In this document: one piece after another, positions 23,801 to 30,900 of the stretch
Numbering within the stretch: the stretch's first letter is position 1
How the letters are laid out: every line of letters starts with the position of its first letter
Assembly: GCA_041653995.1 (NCBI GenBank)
Contig: JBAZEK010000007.1
Coordinates: forward strand, 1-31,302
Source: Dehalococcoidia bacterium
GTDB taxonomy: Bacteria; Chloroflexota; Dehalococcoidia; GIF9; UBA5629
Direction of reading: 5' to 3'
DNA length: 31,302 nucleotides
The notes under the pieces: generated by a model
Seen by the model: the letters and a program-made list of their open reading frames with translations, nothing else
What the model was told of the DNA's origin: nothing
Databases searched by the model: none
Made by a program: the position numbers and the translations under genes

Positions 23801-26800
23801 TGAGAAGGTCGGCAAAGAATTTGTGCGGAAGCCGGATATGACGGCCGAGGATATGCCGCCGGGTGATTTGCCGCCTGGGAAACGGACAATAATTGGATTT
23901 CCGGATGGCCCGGCATTCATGGACAGTTTGAAGAAAGTGAGCATGGCGGAAAGCACTGATGAACAACGTGCCGTATTGAATGGGACATTGCTGGAAGTAG
24001 GGGAGGGTGGATTCTGGGTCGTGGCGACGGATGGGCGCAGATTGACGCGCCATTTTGTGCCGGGCGACACGGGCGGCTTGAAGGTTGGCGCGCGAGTTGT
24101 TTTGCCGTCGAACATCCGCAAGATCATGGAGGCTGACGACCAGGCGCCGGCCTGGCAGATGAGCGTGGAAGTCGAGAGACCGAAAGTTGGGAAAGGTGAA
24201 GAGGCAATCAGTCCCGTGGTTCGGGTTGAAAACGGCAACATGGAGATTACCGGCAGGTTGGTGGAAGGAACATATCCGAATTTCAAGCAGGTGATCCCCG
24301 CGCAATCGGAGGTATCATGGACGGTTGATAAGAAGCAGGTTTTGGATGCGTTGAAGCAGATCAAGCCGTTCCTTGACAAGAAGAATCCGATGGTCAAATT
24401 GTCGGTGGATGCCGGGCAGTTAACTATCGAGAATGTGCGGGAGGAGAAGAAATACCAGAAGCAGATCGTAGTGCCGGTGGAAGTCGGCGGGGTGATGAAG
24501 CCGGCGGATAATATGACGGTCCAGATGATAATGAGGACGGAGGGAGAAGAAGGCGCCTGGATCAAGTTGAATCCGGATTATTTTGCAGATGGGTTGCAGG
24601 CGGTGGGCGAGGAGCGGGTGAAGATCGGATTAGGCCCGGAAAAAGAAAGGAATTACGATCCGATTATTATTCAGGGGGCGAGCGCGCCCGCGGCCAAGGC
24701 AGAGGCCAGAGCCCCAGAGGTCAGAGGTCAGCCGGAGGTGAAGCCGGGCAAGAAGGCCGGGGCGCGGATGGCGGCGCCCGAGGAGGAAGCACGTGGAGCG
24801 AGGAGCGTGGAGCGTGGAGCGGAAGCGAAGCCAGAGAAGAAGGGTAAGGCGGCGGGGGCGCGGATGGCGGCGCCGGCCGACGCCGAGGCGGCTATGGCGA
24901 GTATGCCGGAGGAGGGAACGCGGGGGCTGGCACCGGGAGGGCCAGTAACGCCAGAGCAGGATGCCGCCATCCGTGCCGCTTGGCAAACTCTTAATGAGGA
25001 GTATATCTCAAGTTATAGGAAAGAACAGGATATTCAAACTGGTTTTGCCGAGAAAAGAAAAGAATTTGAATCAAAGTATGGATTTGTTGGGGAAAATCTG
25101 GCGAGGGATGTTGGCGAAGGTCCGGGATTTGTTGATACTCTTAAAAAGAAGGGATATGTCATTGATTATCAGCAACCGCTTGGCGATAGAACTTATGTAG
25201 GAAATCTTTATGCAGAAGTGGAGGAAGTGGCTTATACGACGGCTGATGGACAGAAACGTTGGGCGTATATCGTTCTTGATCGTCCAGACGTAGATGTTGT
25301 AACTGAATCATCTATTGTTGCATCAAAGCCATTGACTGTTAAAGAATATGTTGCCTTGCATGATGAATTAAAGGGTTCTTTCCAAGAAAATATATTGGCT
25401 TCAACTAAAACACACAAAGCGTTAGAAAAAGAATTTGGAGAGCATTATCGGAAAGCCCTCAATGCATTTGATGCGCCAGCCATTAAAGGACAATTAAAAC
25501 TTCTTCTGCCACTTACTCAAGAGAACGCGGCGCAGATAAAAGAACAATGGCTAAATAGTCTTGCGGAACATCGCAGAAGTTTGCGATGGGATAGTGCCAC
25601 TATCGCCGCCGAGAGGGAGAAGGACTGGAAATGGTGGGAAAATGCGTTGCCGACAATGTTGCATATTGCAAAACGATTGCGCGAAATTTCTGGCGTCCAA
25701 TTAGAGACGCCTGCGGCGAAAGGCAAGGCGGCGGGGGCGCGGATGGCGGCGCCCGAGGAGGAAATGCAGATGCCAGAGGCCGGACGCCAGATGCCAGCCC
25801 AAGCGGGGATAACACCGGAAGCGGAAGCGGAGGCGGCGAAGCCGCCGGCTGGGCCGCCGCCGGAGCCGGTGGCGGCGGGGTTGACGGGGACGGGCGAGGC
25901 ATACGGGCGGGCGGCGCCGAAGCTGCCGCCGGAGGACGATCCGGGCTACAGCGTATTCCCAATAGAATTGCCGGAAATGGTGCAGTTGACAAAGGCACTG
26001 ACGGGTAAATACCCGGTAGTCAAGCGCGGCGGGATGCGCGGCGCGGCGGGCTTATTCAAAGGGGTGAAGATGGGCCAGGGCGAGATCCAGATTCTGGCGA
26101 GCCTGTATGACCGGGTAACGAAGTTCGAGAAGGCGCAGAAGCTGATGGAATTGTCGGAAGCGGCCGAAGGCCCGTTGAGCGATCCGGCCGTCAAGGCGCA
26201 GATCAAAGCGGAATATGACGCCTGGTTGGAGCGGACGCGGGAGGAGCGGAAGGACATGCCGCCGGTATTCGCCCTGAAGACCCTGGCGCATGAGATCGGA
26301 CACGCCGGCGATTTTGAGCCGTTGGAGGAGGTAAAGGGGCGCGGCAATATCTTCGCGCATGTCGGGAGCTTGGCGAAATACATGAAGAAGTCGTTCCCGA
26401 AGAAGCTCGGGGACGACGAGGGACTGCCGCCGGCAGTGCGGCGCGAGTTGCGGAATGAGGCGGCGACGGCGGCGCGGGCGGAGTTGGGGAAGAATCCGGA
26501 CACCAAGGAATTGGCCGCGAAGACGAGCGAGCTTTACACGGAGATGGTGCTGGAGAAGATGGGCGAAGAAGGGCTGGCAACGTATGATGAGTTGATGGCG
26601 GAATTGAAGCCGATGATTGCCTGGTGGCATGGGACGGAGACAATCCCGGAATACTATGCCAGCGATCCGGCGGAGATGTATGCCGAGGCATTGAGCGTGC
26701 TGTTGAATAATCCGGCGGCAGTCCAGAAGCGGGCGCCGGCGTTTTACTCGATGTTTTACGCCTACATGCAACGCAAGCCGGAATTCAAGGCGGCCTATGA

Positions 26801-29474
26801 GAAGGTCATGGAGTTGATCGGGACCAGCGGGCTGTATGAGGAACGCGATCGGATACTGACCGCAGAGATGAAGCAGGCCAATAAAGACGTGCAGGCCTGG
26901 GCGGATTTGCAGAAGGCGCGGACCTGGCGGGAGAAGAAAGACTTGGTGCGGCGCCAGTTGGATCGTCAGTTGGGCCCGTTGCAGCAGCGGGTGGTGAAGG
27001 TGACGGACGAAGGGTTGAAGTGGGGCGCCTTGAGCGGGATGGACCGGTTTTTGTATCGGCAGACGATGCAATGGGGCGCCGATTTGCGGATGCAGAATGA
27101 GGTCCTGGCGCCGTTATCAGAGGCTGGCAAGACCATCATGGATTTGGACAAGTTTTTGTTCCATAAGCGGGTGGTGGAAGACCAGCCGGCGATCGGGGAC
27201 GTGGCCCAGCCGTGGGGATTTGAGCGGCATTCCAGCGGGAAGATGCTGGAGGAGATGAAGCGTCGGGATCCGGCGGGCTATGCGGTCCTGGAACAAGCCC
27301 AGGCGCGTTTGCGGGCGGTGTATAAGGACGAGGCACTGGACCGGTTGCGGCGATATGGGATTTTCAGCGAGGAGATGCACGATGAGCTGGACCGGCGCGA
27401 GGCATACGCGACCTGGCAGGTATCACGCAAGGGCGCGCCGCCGGCAGACCCGTTGCGAGCAATGATGCAATCGCGGTATGGCATGGGGATTACGAGCCAT
27501 ATTTACAAGCAATTCGGAACGCACATGCCGATTGCAAGTCCGTATGTCGCCACGGTCAATAAGATGTTCCGGTTAATTTCCTTAGCCGAGCGCGAAAACA
27601 TGAAGTTCAGCGTGGTGGCGGCGTTGACTTCGGAGAAGTCGCCCTGGAAGGCGGAATGGGCACCGGCAAAGATGGTATGGACCGGGAAGCGGCGCGAAAT
27701 TCAGGTGGTGGATAACGAGCGGATTGGGACGCTGACGATTCTGCATGACGGCAAACTGACAGGCTGGTATGGGCCGAAGGTGCTGGTAGATGCGCTGTCG
27801 TTCGGGAATCCGAGCGAAATGGGCATGTTTGCTGACGCGATGTTGTTGGCACTGAACGCGGAAAAATCAATTTTGACGCGGTTTAATCCTAACTTTTTGC
27901 CGCGAGCCTGGAGGCGGGACGTGCGGGCGTTTAACCAGCAGATGCCGGGCGCGTCGCGTGATTGGCGGAATTGGGTGCCGCTGGCCGGCGGCGCGTATAG
28001 CCGGTTTGCGCGGCCGGCGTGGAAGGCGGCCGTAAGCCTTTATACGGGACGCCCGAATCCAATCGGCCAGGATGCGTTGCGGCGGGGAGTCGTGATCGCG
28101 GCGCACCAGGGTTATATGGCTACGGCTGACAAGGGGGGCGAGATGGTTGTCCCGGATATATCAGACCGCGGGGCGGTCCAGCGGTTTTTATCGGCCAGCG
28201 GCAATGCCGGGCAGATTCTGGAGGCCATGAGCAAGATTAACGGAATGCTTTACATGGACTCGATGTTCCCGGAGATGGGCGAGGGCATGAAGATGACGGC
28301 CGTGCATACATGGGCGGGATCGCCGAATTTTTTGGAGCGCATGGATGCCGGGCGATTGTTAGAATGGGTGCGGATGTTTCCGGGGCCGTTCAAGGAGGGC
28401 TGGCGCTCAACAAGCTGGGCATGGTTCGGCGGTGGCGGCTGGAAGGGGCGGCCGTGGGAGCAGGGGCTCAACCTGTTTCGGCGGTCCATCCTGCCTATGG
28501 TCGGGTTGTATATGGTATTCGGCGGCGGCTTGGACAGGTTGATGAGCGCATTGGGCATAAAACGCAAAGGCCCAGCGTCGGATTGGGAACAGCAGTATGA
28601 CGATGGGCCCGGGGAGTTCGACAAGGCGCGGAATTTCTGTATTCCGATCGGATATTATGACAAAGCCGAGCACAAGGTTATGTATATCACCCTGCCGATG
28701 GCCGAGAGCGAGCGGAATTTTATGTTGATGTTGAAGATGGGTGTGGCGGCCGTGGCAGGCCAGGTGAAGGACGATCCACGCCAAGGTCAGCGCTTGAGCG
28801 ACCTGGCGCAATTCATGGCCGGCGATTTGCCGGGGGTCAATCCGATTACAGGCGCGTTCGGGAATTGGCTGATGTATGCCGCCGGCGGGACACCTTACGA
28901 CACATTCCGAATGCGGAAGGCGTTGACGACTGACCAGGAGAAGTTACGAGGGCTGGAGGGGTTGAAAGCGATGGGCTGGTTCACCCTGAATCAGTTGGGA
29001 TCGTCCCTGACTGGAGTGTGGAAACCCGAGACAACAGACGAATTGCCGCGGGATACATTCGAGAAGATCGTTTATCGCTTTCCGGTTTTGCGCGGGTTCA
29101 TTAAAATTTCTAATAACGGTTTCAATGAACGCTTCCGAAGAACAACACAGACTCCTGAGCAACAGCAGGCGCAAATCCGAACGGATATAGAGAAGATCGT
29201 ATTGCGCCTACGCCGCGGCGGCCGACTGACGCCGGAAGAATATGCGAAGATCACCGATGGCTATGCAGTTAATCAGCAGTCCGGCCAACTGATTGGATCG
29301 CCCGAAGATGAATTGCGCCGCTATTATTTCACACATTTCGATTACGCGATGAAGGGGGCCGGGATTCCATATCAGACTCCGGAAGCCCGGATATTTTTAC
29401 GACAGCCGTCGCGTGTCGGCAAGGCGGCCGTCCTCCAGGAGATGATGCGCACGGCGCCCCCGTCCGCCCGGTGA
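20802..29474 (+). CDS. Giant polyvalent (probably injected) protein with clamp-like and metallopeptidase domains
   Basis: This 2890-residue single frame is a mosaic. Residues 1-205: low-complexity, with VTYLDEE and SYIE(D/Q) repeats. About 207-507: helical, with hydrophobic stretches. About 690-930: small helical domains between repeated linkers. About 941-1294: complete DnaN-like sliding clamp (VATDGRRL near 1073, LVEGTYPNFKQVIP at 1153-1166, NPDYFADGLQAVGEERVKIG near the end). About 1386-1639: AT-rich inserted domain. About 1700-2030: zincin with HEIGH at 1830-1834 and a downstream DPAEMYAEAL helix. About 2033-2890: long helical region with FNPNFLPRAWRRDVRAFNQ, resembling LPD38 of phage polyvalent proteins. 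Such proteins are packaged and injected to protect or prime phage DNA. The start overlaps the upstream stop (TGATG). Confidence 0.85.
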   Translation: MSVTYLDEEEVVAKATKPAMAGVTYLDEERTDRTDLTDRSPDRPPSYIEDQAGRRVTANRTPDAGRQTPDQIRPPESYIEQGGRRIEPQRTGSSIVEPGTGRAVVFDPGAVGPGRTRLIEQVPGWGRGPEDQRPEVRGQPEQMPARPPEPMQPFQEPPPGAQIPEAGLVAAPGERTAMGLPITRGPEFKPAETPPPREPLLKRGGVMGDIARSAVSMGGMLAERGAGLVEGLEETAESITGLPRAVRDKAFDYLWQNFPDQMQAFQAGRQPQATRPLEQSRASQLKAQGEQIANEFMDAVRETHQESLAEIQKQGGMPAYVAQQIAEGAGSLALNLAMLHKVSGAQPGELTGNISRLRAAAIQNAKVSSAVYASTPGTPDEKLKSAMDVAAYMGVPSVASQLPKDWIAKTAAILMNAGLNVEQYTAGLQEAHTKAADEGHPEDWPLYAVGLLGVQAMQDFMFGILTRSTPSWSQAARAEAAKQAKRMANEWRTKQSQAEYAERLKRGDLIWRAKHGDKAAFDELLRERGGAPEGQTAEAGRQMPAGTEAEARRAEGLVPVVAGAAMPGKPTTTGGGYDQEGKGRLQGVERGGAEPGRTIPEPGRSGGQVAPGGILQAPPKPSGERGAEIGAVGGLTPEAGRQMPAQIREEGAPPAEPVITGGAVTPAGAVTPAAPGATKPWDIAKENVKPYADSLRGMSDKELRREDRRVSEAINRWAGDTPTQDYWRLSAELAAIGREQARRAGVTITTKLPATAETDKAAPGAVDTRKMSFNEFHDWLIFESPEADKHFKAVDALRYVTGAPDAYVKSMREAYEAQLPPALAAGAVTPAGAVTPAAPGAEVPMPEAGRQMPAQIREEGAAMARITELGWDTETRTAMTEASKREGTVKVMRGPYESPWFQTAQDALAWAEKQGPAEEAIRRPAAVPAAAAKMPAVAPLKESKGFPKAKPLSIMAGKVISRKAVLPIMQHMAVKGGVAQMANRNMTVVRMKSVLNDGVYEKVGKEFVRKPDMTAEDMPPGDLPPGKRTIIGFPDGPAFMDSLKKVSMAESTDEQRAVLNGTLLEVGEGGFWVVATDGRRLTRHFVPGDTGGLKVGARVVLPSNIRKIMEADDQAPAWQMSVEVERPKVGKGEEAISPVVRVENGNMEITGRLVEGTYPNFKQVIPAQSEVSWTVDKKQVLDALKQIKPFLDKKNPMVKLSVDAGQLTIENVREEKKYQKQIVVPVEVGGVMKPADNMTVQMIMRTEGEEGAWIKLNPDYFADGLQAVGEERVKIGLGPEKERNYDPIIIQGASAPAAKAEARAPEVRGQPEVKPGKKAGARMAAPEEEARGARSVERGAEAKPEKKGKAAGARMAAPADAEAAMASMPEEGTRGLAPGGPVTPEQDAAIRAAWQTLNEEYISSYRKEQDIQTGFAEKRKEFESKYGFVGENLARDVGEGPGFVDTLKKKGYVIDYQQPLGDRTYVGNLYAEVEEVAYTTADGQKRWAYIVLDRPDVDVVTESSIVASKPLTVKEYVALHDELKGSFQENILASTKTHKALEKEFGEHYRKALNAFDAPAIKGQLKLLLPLTQENAAQIKEQWLNSLAEHRRSLRWDSATIAAEREKDWKWWENALPTMLHIAKRLREISGVQLETPAAKGKAAGARMAAPEEEMQMPEAGRQMPAQAGITPEAEAEAAKPPAGPPPEPVAAGLTGTGEAYGRAAPKLPPEDDPGYSVFPIELPEMVQLTKALTGKYPVVKRGGMRGAAGLFKGVKMGQGEIQILASLYDRVTKFEKAQKLMELSEAAEGPLSDPAVKAQIKAEYDAWLERTREERKDMPPVFALKTLAHEIGHAGDFEPLEEVKGRGNIFAHVGSLAKYMKKSFPKKLGDDEGLPPAVRRELRNEAATAARAELGKNPDTKELAAKTSELYTEMVLEKMGEEGLATYDELMAELKPMIAWWHGTETIPEYYASDPAEMYAEALSVLLNNPAAVQKRAPAFYSMFYAYMQRKPEFKAAYEKVMELIGTSGLYEERDRILTAEMKQANKDVQAWADLQKARTWREKKDLVRRQLDRQLGPLQQRVVKVTDEGLKWGALSGMDRFLYRQTMQWGADLRMQNEVLAPLSEAGKTIMDLDKFLFHKRVVEDQPAIGDVAQPWGFERHSSGKMLEEMKRRDPAGYAVLEQAQARLRAVYKDEALDRLRRYGIFSEEMHDELDRREAYATWQVSRKGAPPADPLRAMMQSRYGMGITSHIYKQFGTHMPIASPYVATVNKMFRLISLAERENMKFSVVAALTSEKSPWKAEWAPAKMVWTGKRREIQVVDNERIGTLTILHDGKLTGWYGPKVLVDALSFGNPSEMGMFADAMLLALNAEKSILTRFNPNFLPRAWRRDVRAFNQQMPGASRDWRNWVPLAGGAYSRFARPAWKAAVSLYTGRPNPIGQDALRRGVVIAAHQGYMATADKGGEMVVPDISDRGAVQRFLSASGNAGQILEAMSKINGMLYMDSMFPEMGEGMKMTAVHTWAGSPNFLERMDAGRLLEWVRMFPGPFKEGWRSTSWAWFGGGGWKGRPWEQGLNLFRRSILPMVGLYMVFGGGLDRLMSALGIKRKGPASDWEQQYDDGPGEFDKARNFCIPIGYYDKAEHKVMYITLPMAESERNFMLMLKMGVAAVAGQVKDDPRQGQRLSDLAQFMAGDLPGVNPITGAFGNWLMYAAGGTPYDTFRMRKALTTDQEKLRGLEGLKAMGWFTLNQLGSSLTGVWKPETTDELPRDTFEKIVYRFPVLRGFIKISNNGFNERFRRTTQTPEQQQAQIRTDIEKIVLRLRRGGRLTPEEYAKITDGYAVNQQSGQLIGSPEDELRRYYFTHFDYAMKGAGIPYQTPEARIFLRQPSRVGKAAVLQEMMRTAPPSAR
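20889..20930 (+). repeat. TCGGACGGA-family repeat in the giant gene
   Basis: The dispersed repeat is read as TDRTDLTDRSPDR in the N-terminal low-complexity region. Confidence 0.8.
22531..22698 (+). CDS. Small phage protein encoded in another frame inside the giant gene
   Basis: ATG 22531 has a textbook Shine-Dalgarno (AGGAGGGGG at 22520-22528) and opens a 55-codon frame, +1 relative to the giant gene, ending TAG at 22698. The product (MIRKVKGGYKVLSEAGRNLG, then GPYRSLGEAEDRLRQVEYFK and a basic tail) matches a widespread small phage protein pattern: 'GY-V-S--G-NLG-YRS--EAE-RLRQVEYFK'. Its function is unknown. In the giant frame the same DNA encodes Gly/Pro-rich low-complexity sequence (residues about 577-632), so the small gene looks like the original and the giant linker like its out-of-frame shadow. 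A rare overprinted or captured gene. Confidence 0.75.
   Translation: MIRKVKGGYKVLSEAGRNLGGPYRSLGEAEDRLRQVEYFKHRQSRVEREARRLGR
22709..23384 (+). repeat. Repeated interdomain linker pairs in the giant gene
   Basis: Two linker elements each occur twice: a 49-base element (EAGRQMPAQIREEGA) at 22709-22757 and 23336-23384, and a 48-base element (AVTPAGAVTPAAPGA) at 22785-22832 and 23277-23324, each pair differing at one visible base. Partial copies of the first lie near 22410-22435 and 25772-25800. Confidence 0.9.
24747..25763 (+). repeat. Linker repeat flanking an AT-rich domain insertion
   Basis: A roughly 40-base element (encoding KAAGARMAAPEEE) occurs at 24747-24788, 24843-24876 and 25721-25763. 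The last two copies bracket a stretch (about 24960-25720) whose base composition is visibly AT-rich compared with the rest of the giant gene. Confidence 0.9.
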
Positions 29475-29519
29475 TTTTTTTACTTGCTTCCTGGCATGGT
29501 TAATGCTTTATTCCAAAGC

Positions 29520-30065
29520 ATGAAAACAATAATCGTTTTGTGGCTGTTCGCCGTGGCCATCATGTGCATAGTCCCGCCCTGGCAGGAGCGGCTATACGAC
29601 GGGTTGAAGTCGCACGATACTGGAATCATCGTCTCGCGCGTGTGTGCGCCGATCTTTCATCCACCCAAAAACGTGCGTATAGGAGAGTATGCCGCTGGAG
29701 TTTTCTCCATTGATTATCGCCAGCTCGGGATCCAGTTGCTCGGGGTCACTGCTCTGGCCGGTGCCCTCCTGGTGGTGTTGCCCCTGCCCCGGCGGTTGTG
29801 GGAGCGGATGAAACTTGGGATAATAGTTATCTCCACTATCTTGGTTGTCATGATCGGCGGTTATTTTTTAATCGAAGGATTTGTTTGGACGGTGAATAAA
29901 TTCCCGATCATTGTCTATGTCGGTGTCGGCATACTCCTCATTGGTTCGGGCCTGTTGTTCGCCGCCGCAATCGGGCAGTGGTTTTATGGCATGGCGCGGC
30001 GAGTTTTCCGGCACCTGGCACCCAGCCCGAGCGGCCGTGTAGCTTCTCCGAAATCCGGGTCATAG
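29520..30065 (+). CDS. Four-helix membrane protein, unknown
   Basis: From ATG 29520 this 181-residue protein has four membrane segments: TIIVLWLFAVAIMCIV (about 3-18), LGIQLLGVTALAGALLVVL (about 70-88), LGIIVISTILVVMIGGYFLI (about 100-119) and IVYVGVGILLIGSGLLFAAA (about 133-152). The C-terminal tail is basic. Earlier in-frame starts exist at 29496 (ATG) and 29484 (TTG), but no clear Shine-Dalgarno supports any of them. It follows the giant gene by about 45 bases. It could be a superinfection-exclusion or host-membrane protein, or a cargo gene; no family recognised. Confidence 0.65.
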   Translation: MKTIIVLWLFAVAIMCIVPPWQERLYDGLKSHDTGIIVSRVCAPIFHPPKNVRIGEYAAGVFSIDYRQLGIQLLGVTALAGALLVVLPLPRRLWERMKLGIIVISTILVVMIGGYFLIEGFVWTVNKFPIIVYVGVGILLIGSGLLFAAAIGQWFYGMARRVFRHLAPSPSGRVASPKSGS

Positions 30066-30254
30066 CACTAAGGCCCCTCTACCGATCGTCGAACGTCGGG
30101 CATTCTGCGGCATGTTTTTTTTCATAAAGAGCAAAATTTACGGGATTTGTCGGATCCATCCGATCCGCCTAATACCCGATAATCCATTCTCATTTTTTAG
30201 ATTCATTTTCTAACTTTTGCGAACTTGCTACGGATTTTCACCGGCACATTTTTC

Positions 30255-30283
30255 TTGACCCGTTAAAACATTGGGGTTTTAAT
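30255..30283 (+). promoter_or_regulatory. Sigma70-like promoter candidate
   Basis: TTGACC at 30255-30260 is followed after 17 bases by TTTAAT at 30278-30283, in AT-rich surroundings. Transcription would start near 30290 and include the structured leader of the next gene. A second -10-like TATACT at 30326-30331 lacks a well-spaced -35. Confidence 0.5.
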
Positions 30284-30333
30284 GTTTTTTTAATTCCGTA
30301 GCAGGTTGGCATAGATCATGCTCTATATACTCT

Positions 30334-30412
30334 CAGCCCGCGGAGTGCGGCGACCGGCCCGGCGGGATCCGGGACGGGAAAGCTCCCCCGAAAGAGAGCG
30401 AGGAGGAACCTC
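30334..30412 (+). promoter_or_regulatory. Structured 5' leader, copy 1
   Basis: Predicted hairpins: CCGC/GCGG at 30338-30350, CCCGG-N6-CCGGG, GCTC/GAGC, and GAGG/CCTC, which contains the AGGAGG Shine-Dalgarno of the gene at 30413. The 3' half is almost identical to the leader at 31091-31170. The last hairpin could mask the ribosome site. Function is inferred only. Confidence 0.6.
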
Positions 30413-30727
30413 ATGAAGATGGAAAAGAGAGAATTAGATCGGGTCGCCGCGATAGCGGCGGCCTGTTTTAGCATCGGGCTGAACCCGATGCCGAGGATTC
30501 GCCGGCTGTGGCCGGCGATTAAGTTCGCCGATAAGGCGAACAAGGTCGGGGATTATCGCCTCGACTGTTTTGTTCGCGGCCGAATCGAGAACGCCGGGGA
30601 AGTAGTAATCCCCGGCGAGATTTCGGTCGAAATCCGCCCAATGGTGCGGGCGGCCGATGGCGCTCTATATGGGGCCATTGAAAAAGAAACACGCGGGAAC
30701 GGCGGTCCGTTCCCGTTGTTTGAATAA
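30413..30727 (+). CDS. Small unknown protein in a hairpin-dense sequence
   Basis: This 104-residue protein starts MKMEKRELDRVAAIAAACFS and has a basic patch (PMPRIRRLWPAIKFADK) and a beta-like second half (AGEVVIPGEISVEIRPMV). AGGAGG lies 6 bases before ATG 30413. Its first 44 codons recur at 31171, where two interior differences are silent (TGT/TGC, TTT/TTC), which supports coding. Nearly the whole gene folds into consecutive perfect hairpins, so selection may also act on RNA structure. No family recognised. Confidence 0.6.
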   Translation: MKMEKRELDRVAAIAAACFSIGLNPMPRIRRLWPAIKFADKANKVGDYRLDCFVRGRIENAGEVVIPGEISVEIRPMVRAADGALYGAIEKETRGNGGPFPLFE

Positions 30728-30753
30728 CCCCCCGCCCCGGGCGCAAGGGCGGG
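30442..30753 (+). other. Chain of consecutive perfect hairpins
   Basis: Stems visible in order: 30442-30463 (9 bp with one G-U), 30471-30491 (8), 30499-30518 (8), 30523-30541 (7), 30545-30565 (7 with one G-U), 30592-30617 (9), 30619-30634 (6), 30635-30652 (5), 30656-30679 (6), 30694-30715 (9) and 30731-30753 (7). Loops are mostly 4-8 bases (longer in the 30656 and 30731 stems) and linkers are short. Confidence 0.75.
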
Positions 30754-30797
30754 AAAATAGAAGTCGCCGGAACGCCTGCCCGAAAGACTGGCGCGGG

Positions 30798-30834
30798 AAA
30801 ACCCCGCATGACTATGGAGTTGTGCGGGGTTTTT
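30798..30834 (+). terminator. Rho-independent terminator
   Basis: An 11-bp stem (left arm AAAACCCCGCA at 30798-30808, right arm 30823-30833) with a 14-base loop ends in a T5 run. It separates the hairpin-dense gene from the next small gene, for which no separate promoter is obvious. Confidence 0.85.
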
Positions 30835-30841
30835 GCTTAAC

Positions 30842-30893
30842 AACCGGCCCGGCGGGAACCGGGAACAAGAGGGATTCAACCCTAACTGAGGAG
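30842..30893 (+). promoter_or_regulatory. Structured 5' leader, copy 2 (shorter)
   Basis: It shares the CCCGG-N6-CCGGG hairpin with the leaders at 30334 and 31091, followed by AGGG/CCCT and a GAGGAG Shine-Dalgarno. The rest differs. Confidence 0.55.
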
Positions 30894-30900
30894 AATGAAA

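Larger units (their letters stand above)
30066..30412 (+). other. Non-coding regulatory region
   Basis: No supported gene lies in these 347 bases. The stretch is AT-rich, contains a palindromic copy of the dispersed repeat in reverse orientation (about 30154-30172, CGGAT-CC-ATCCG), T8 and T7 runs, a promoter-like sequence and a structured leader. It marks the change from the structural genes to a small-gene region. Confidence 0.7.

Noticed and set aside
30066..30130. Possible terminator after the membrane gene (CCGA...TCGG near 30081 and T8 at 30115)
   Set aside because: The hairpin is weak and not adjacent to the T run.
30357..30400. Resemblance of the leader to a c-di-GMP-I (GEMM) riboswitch (GGGAC-GGAAAGC-like segment)
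   Set aside because: The GNRA tetraloop, its receptor and the second stem of GEMM are missing, and the match is short and GC-rich.
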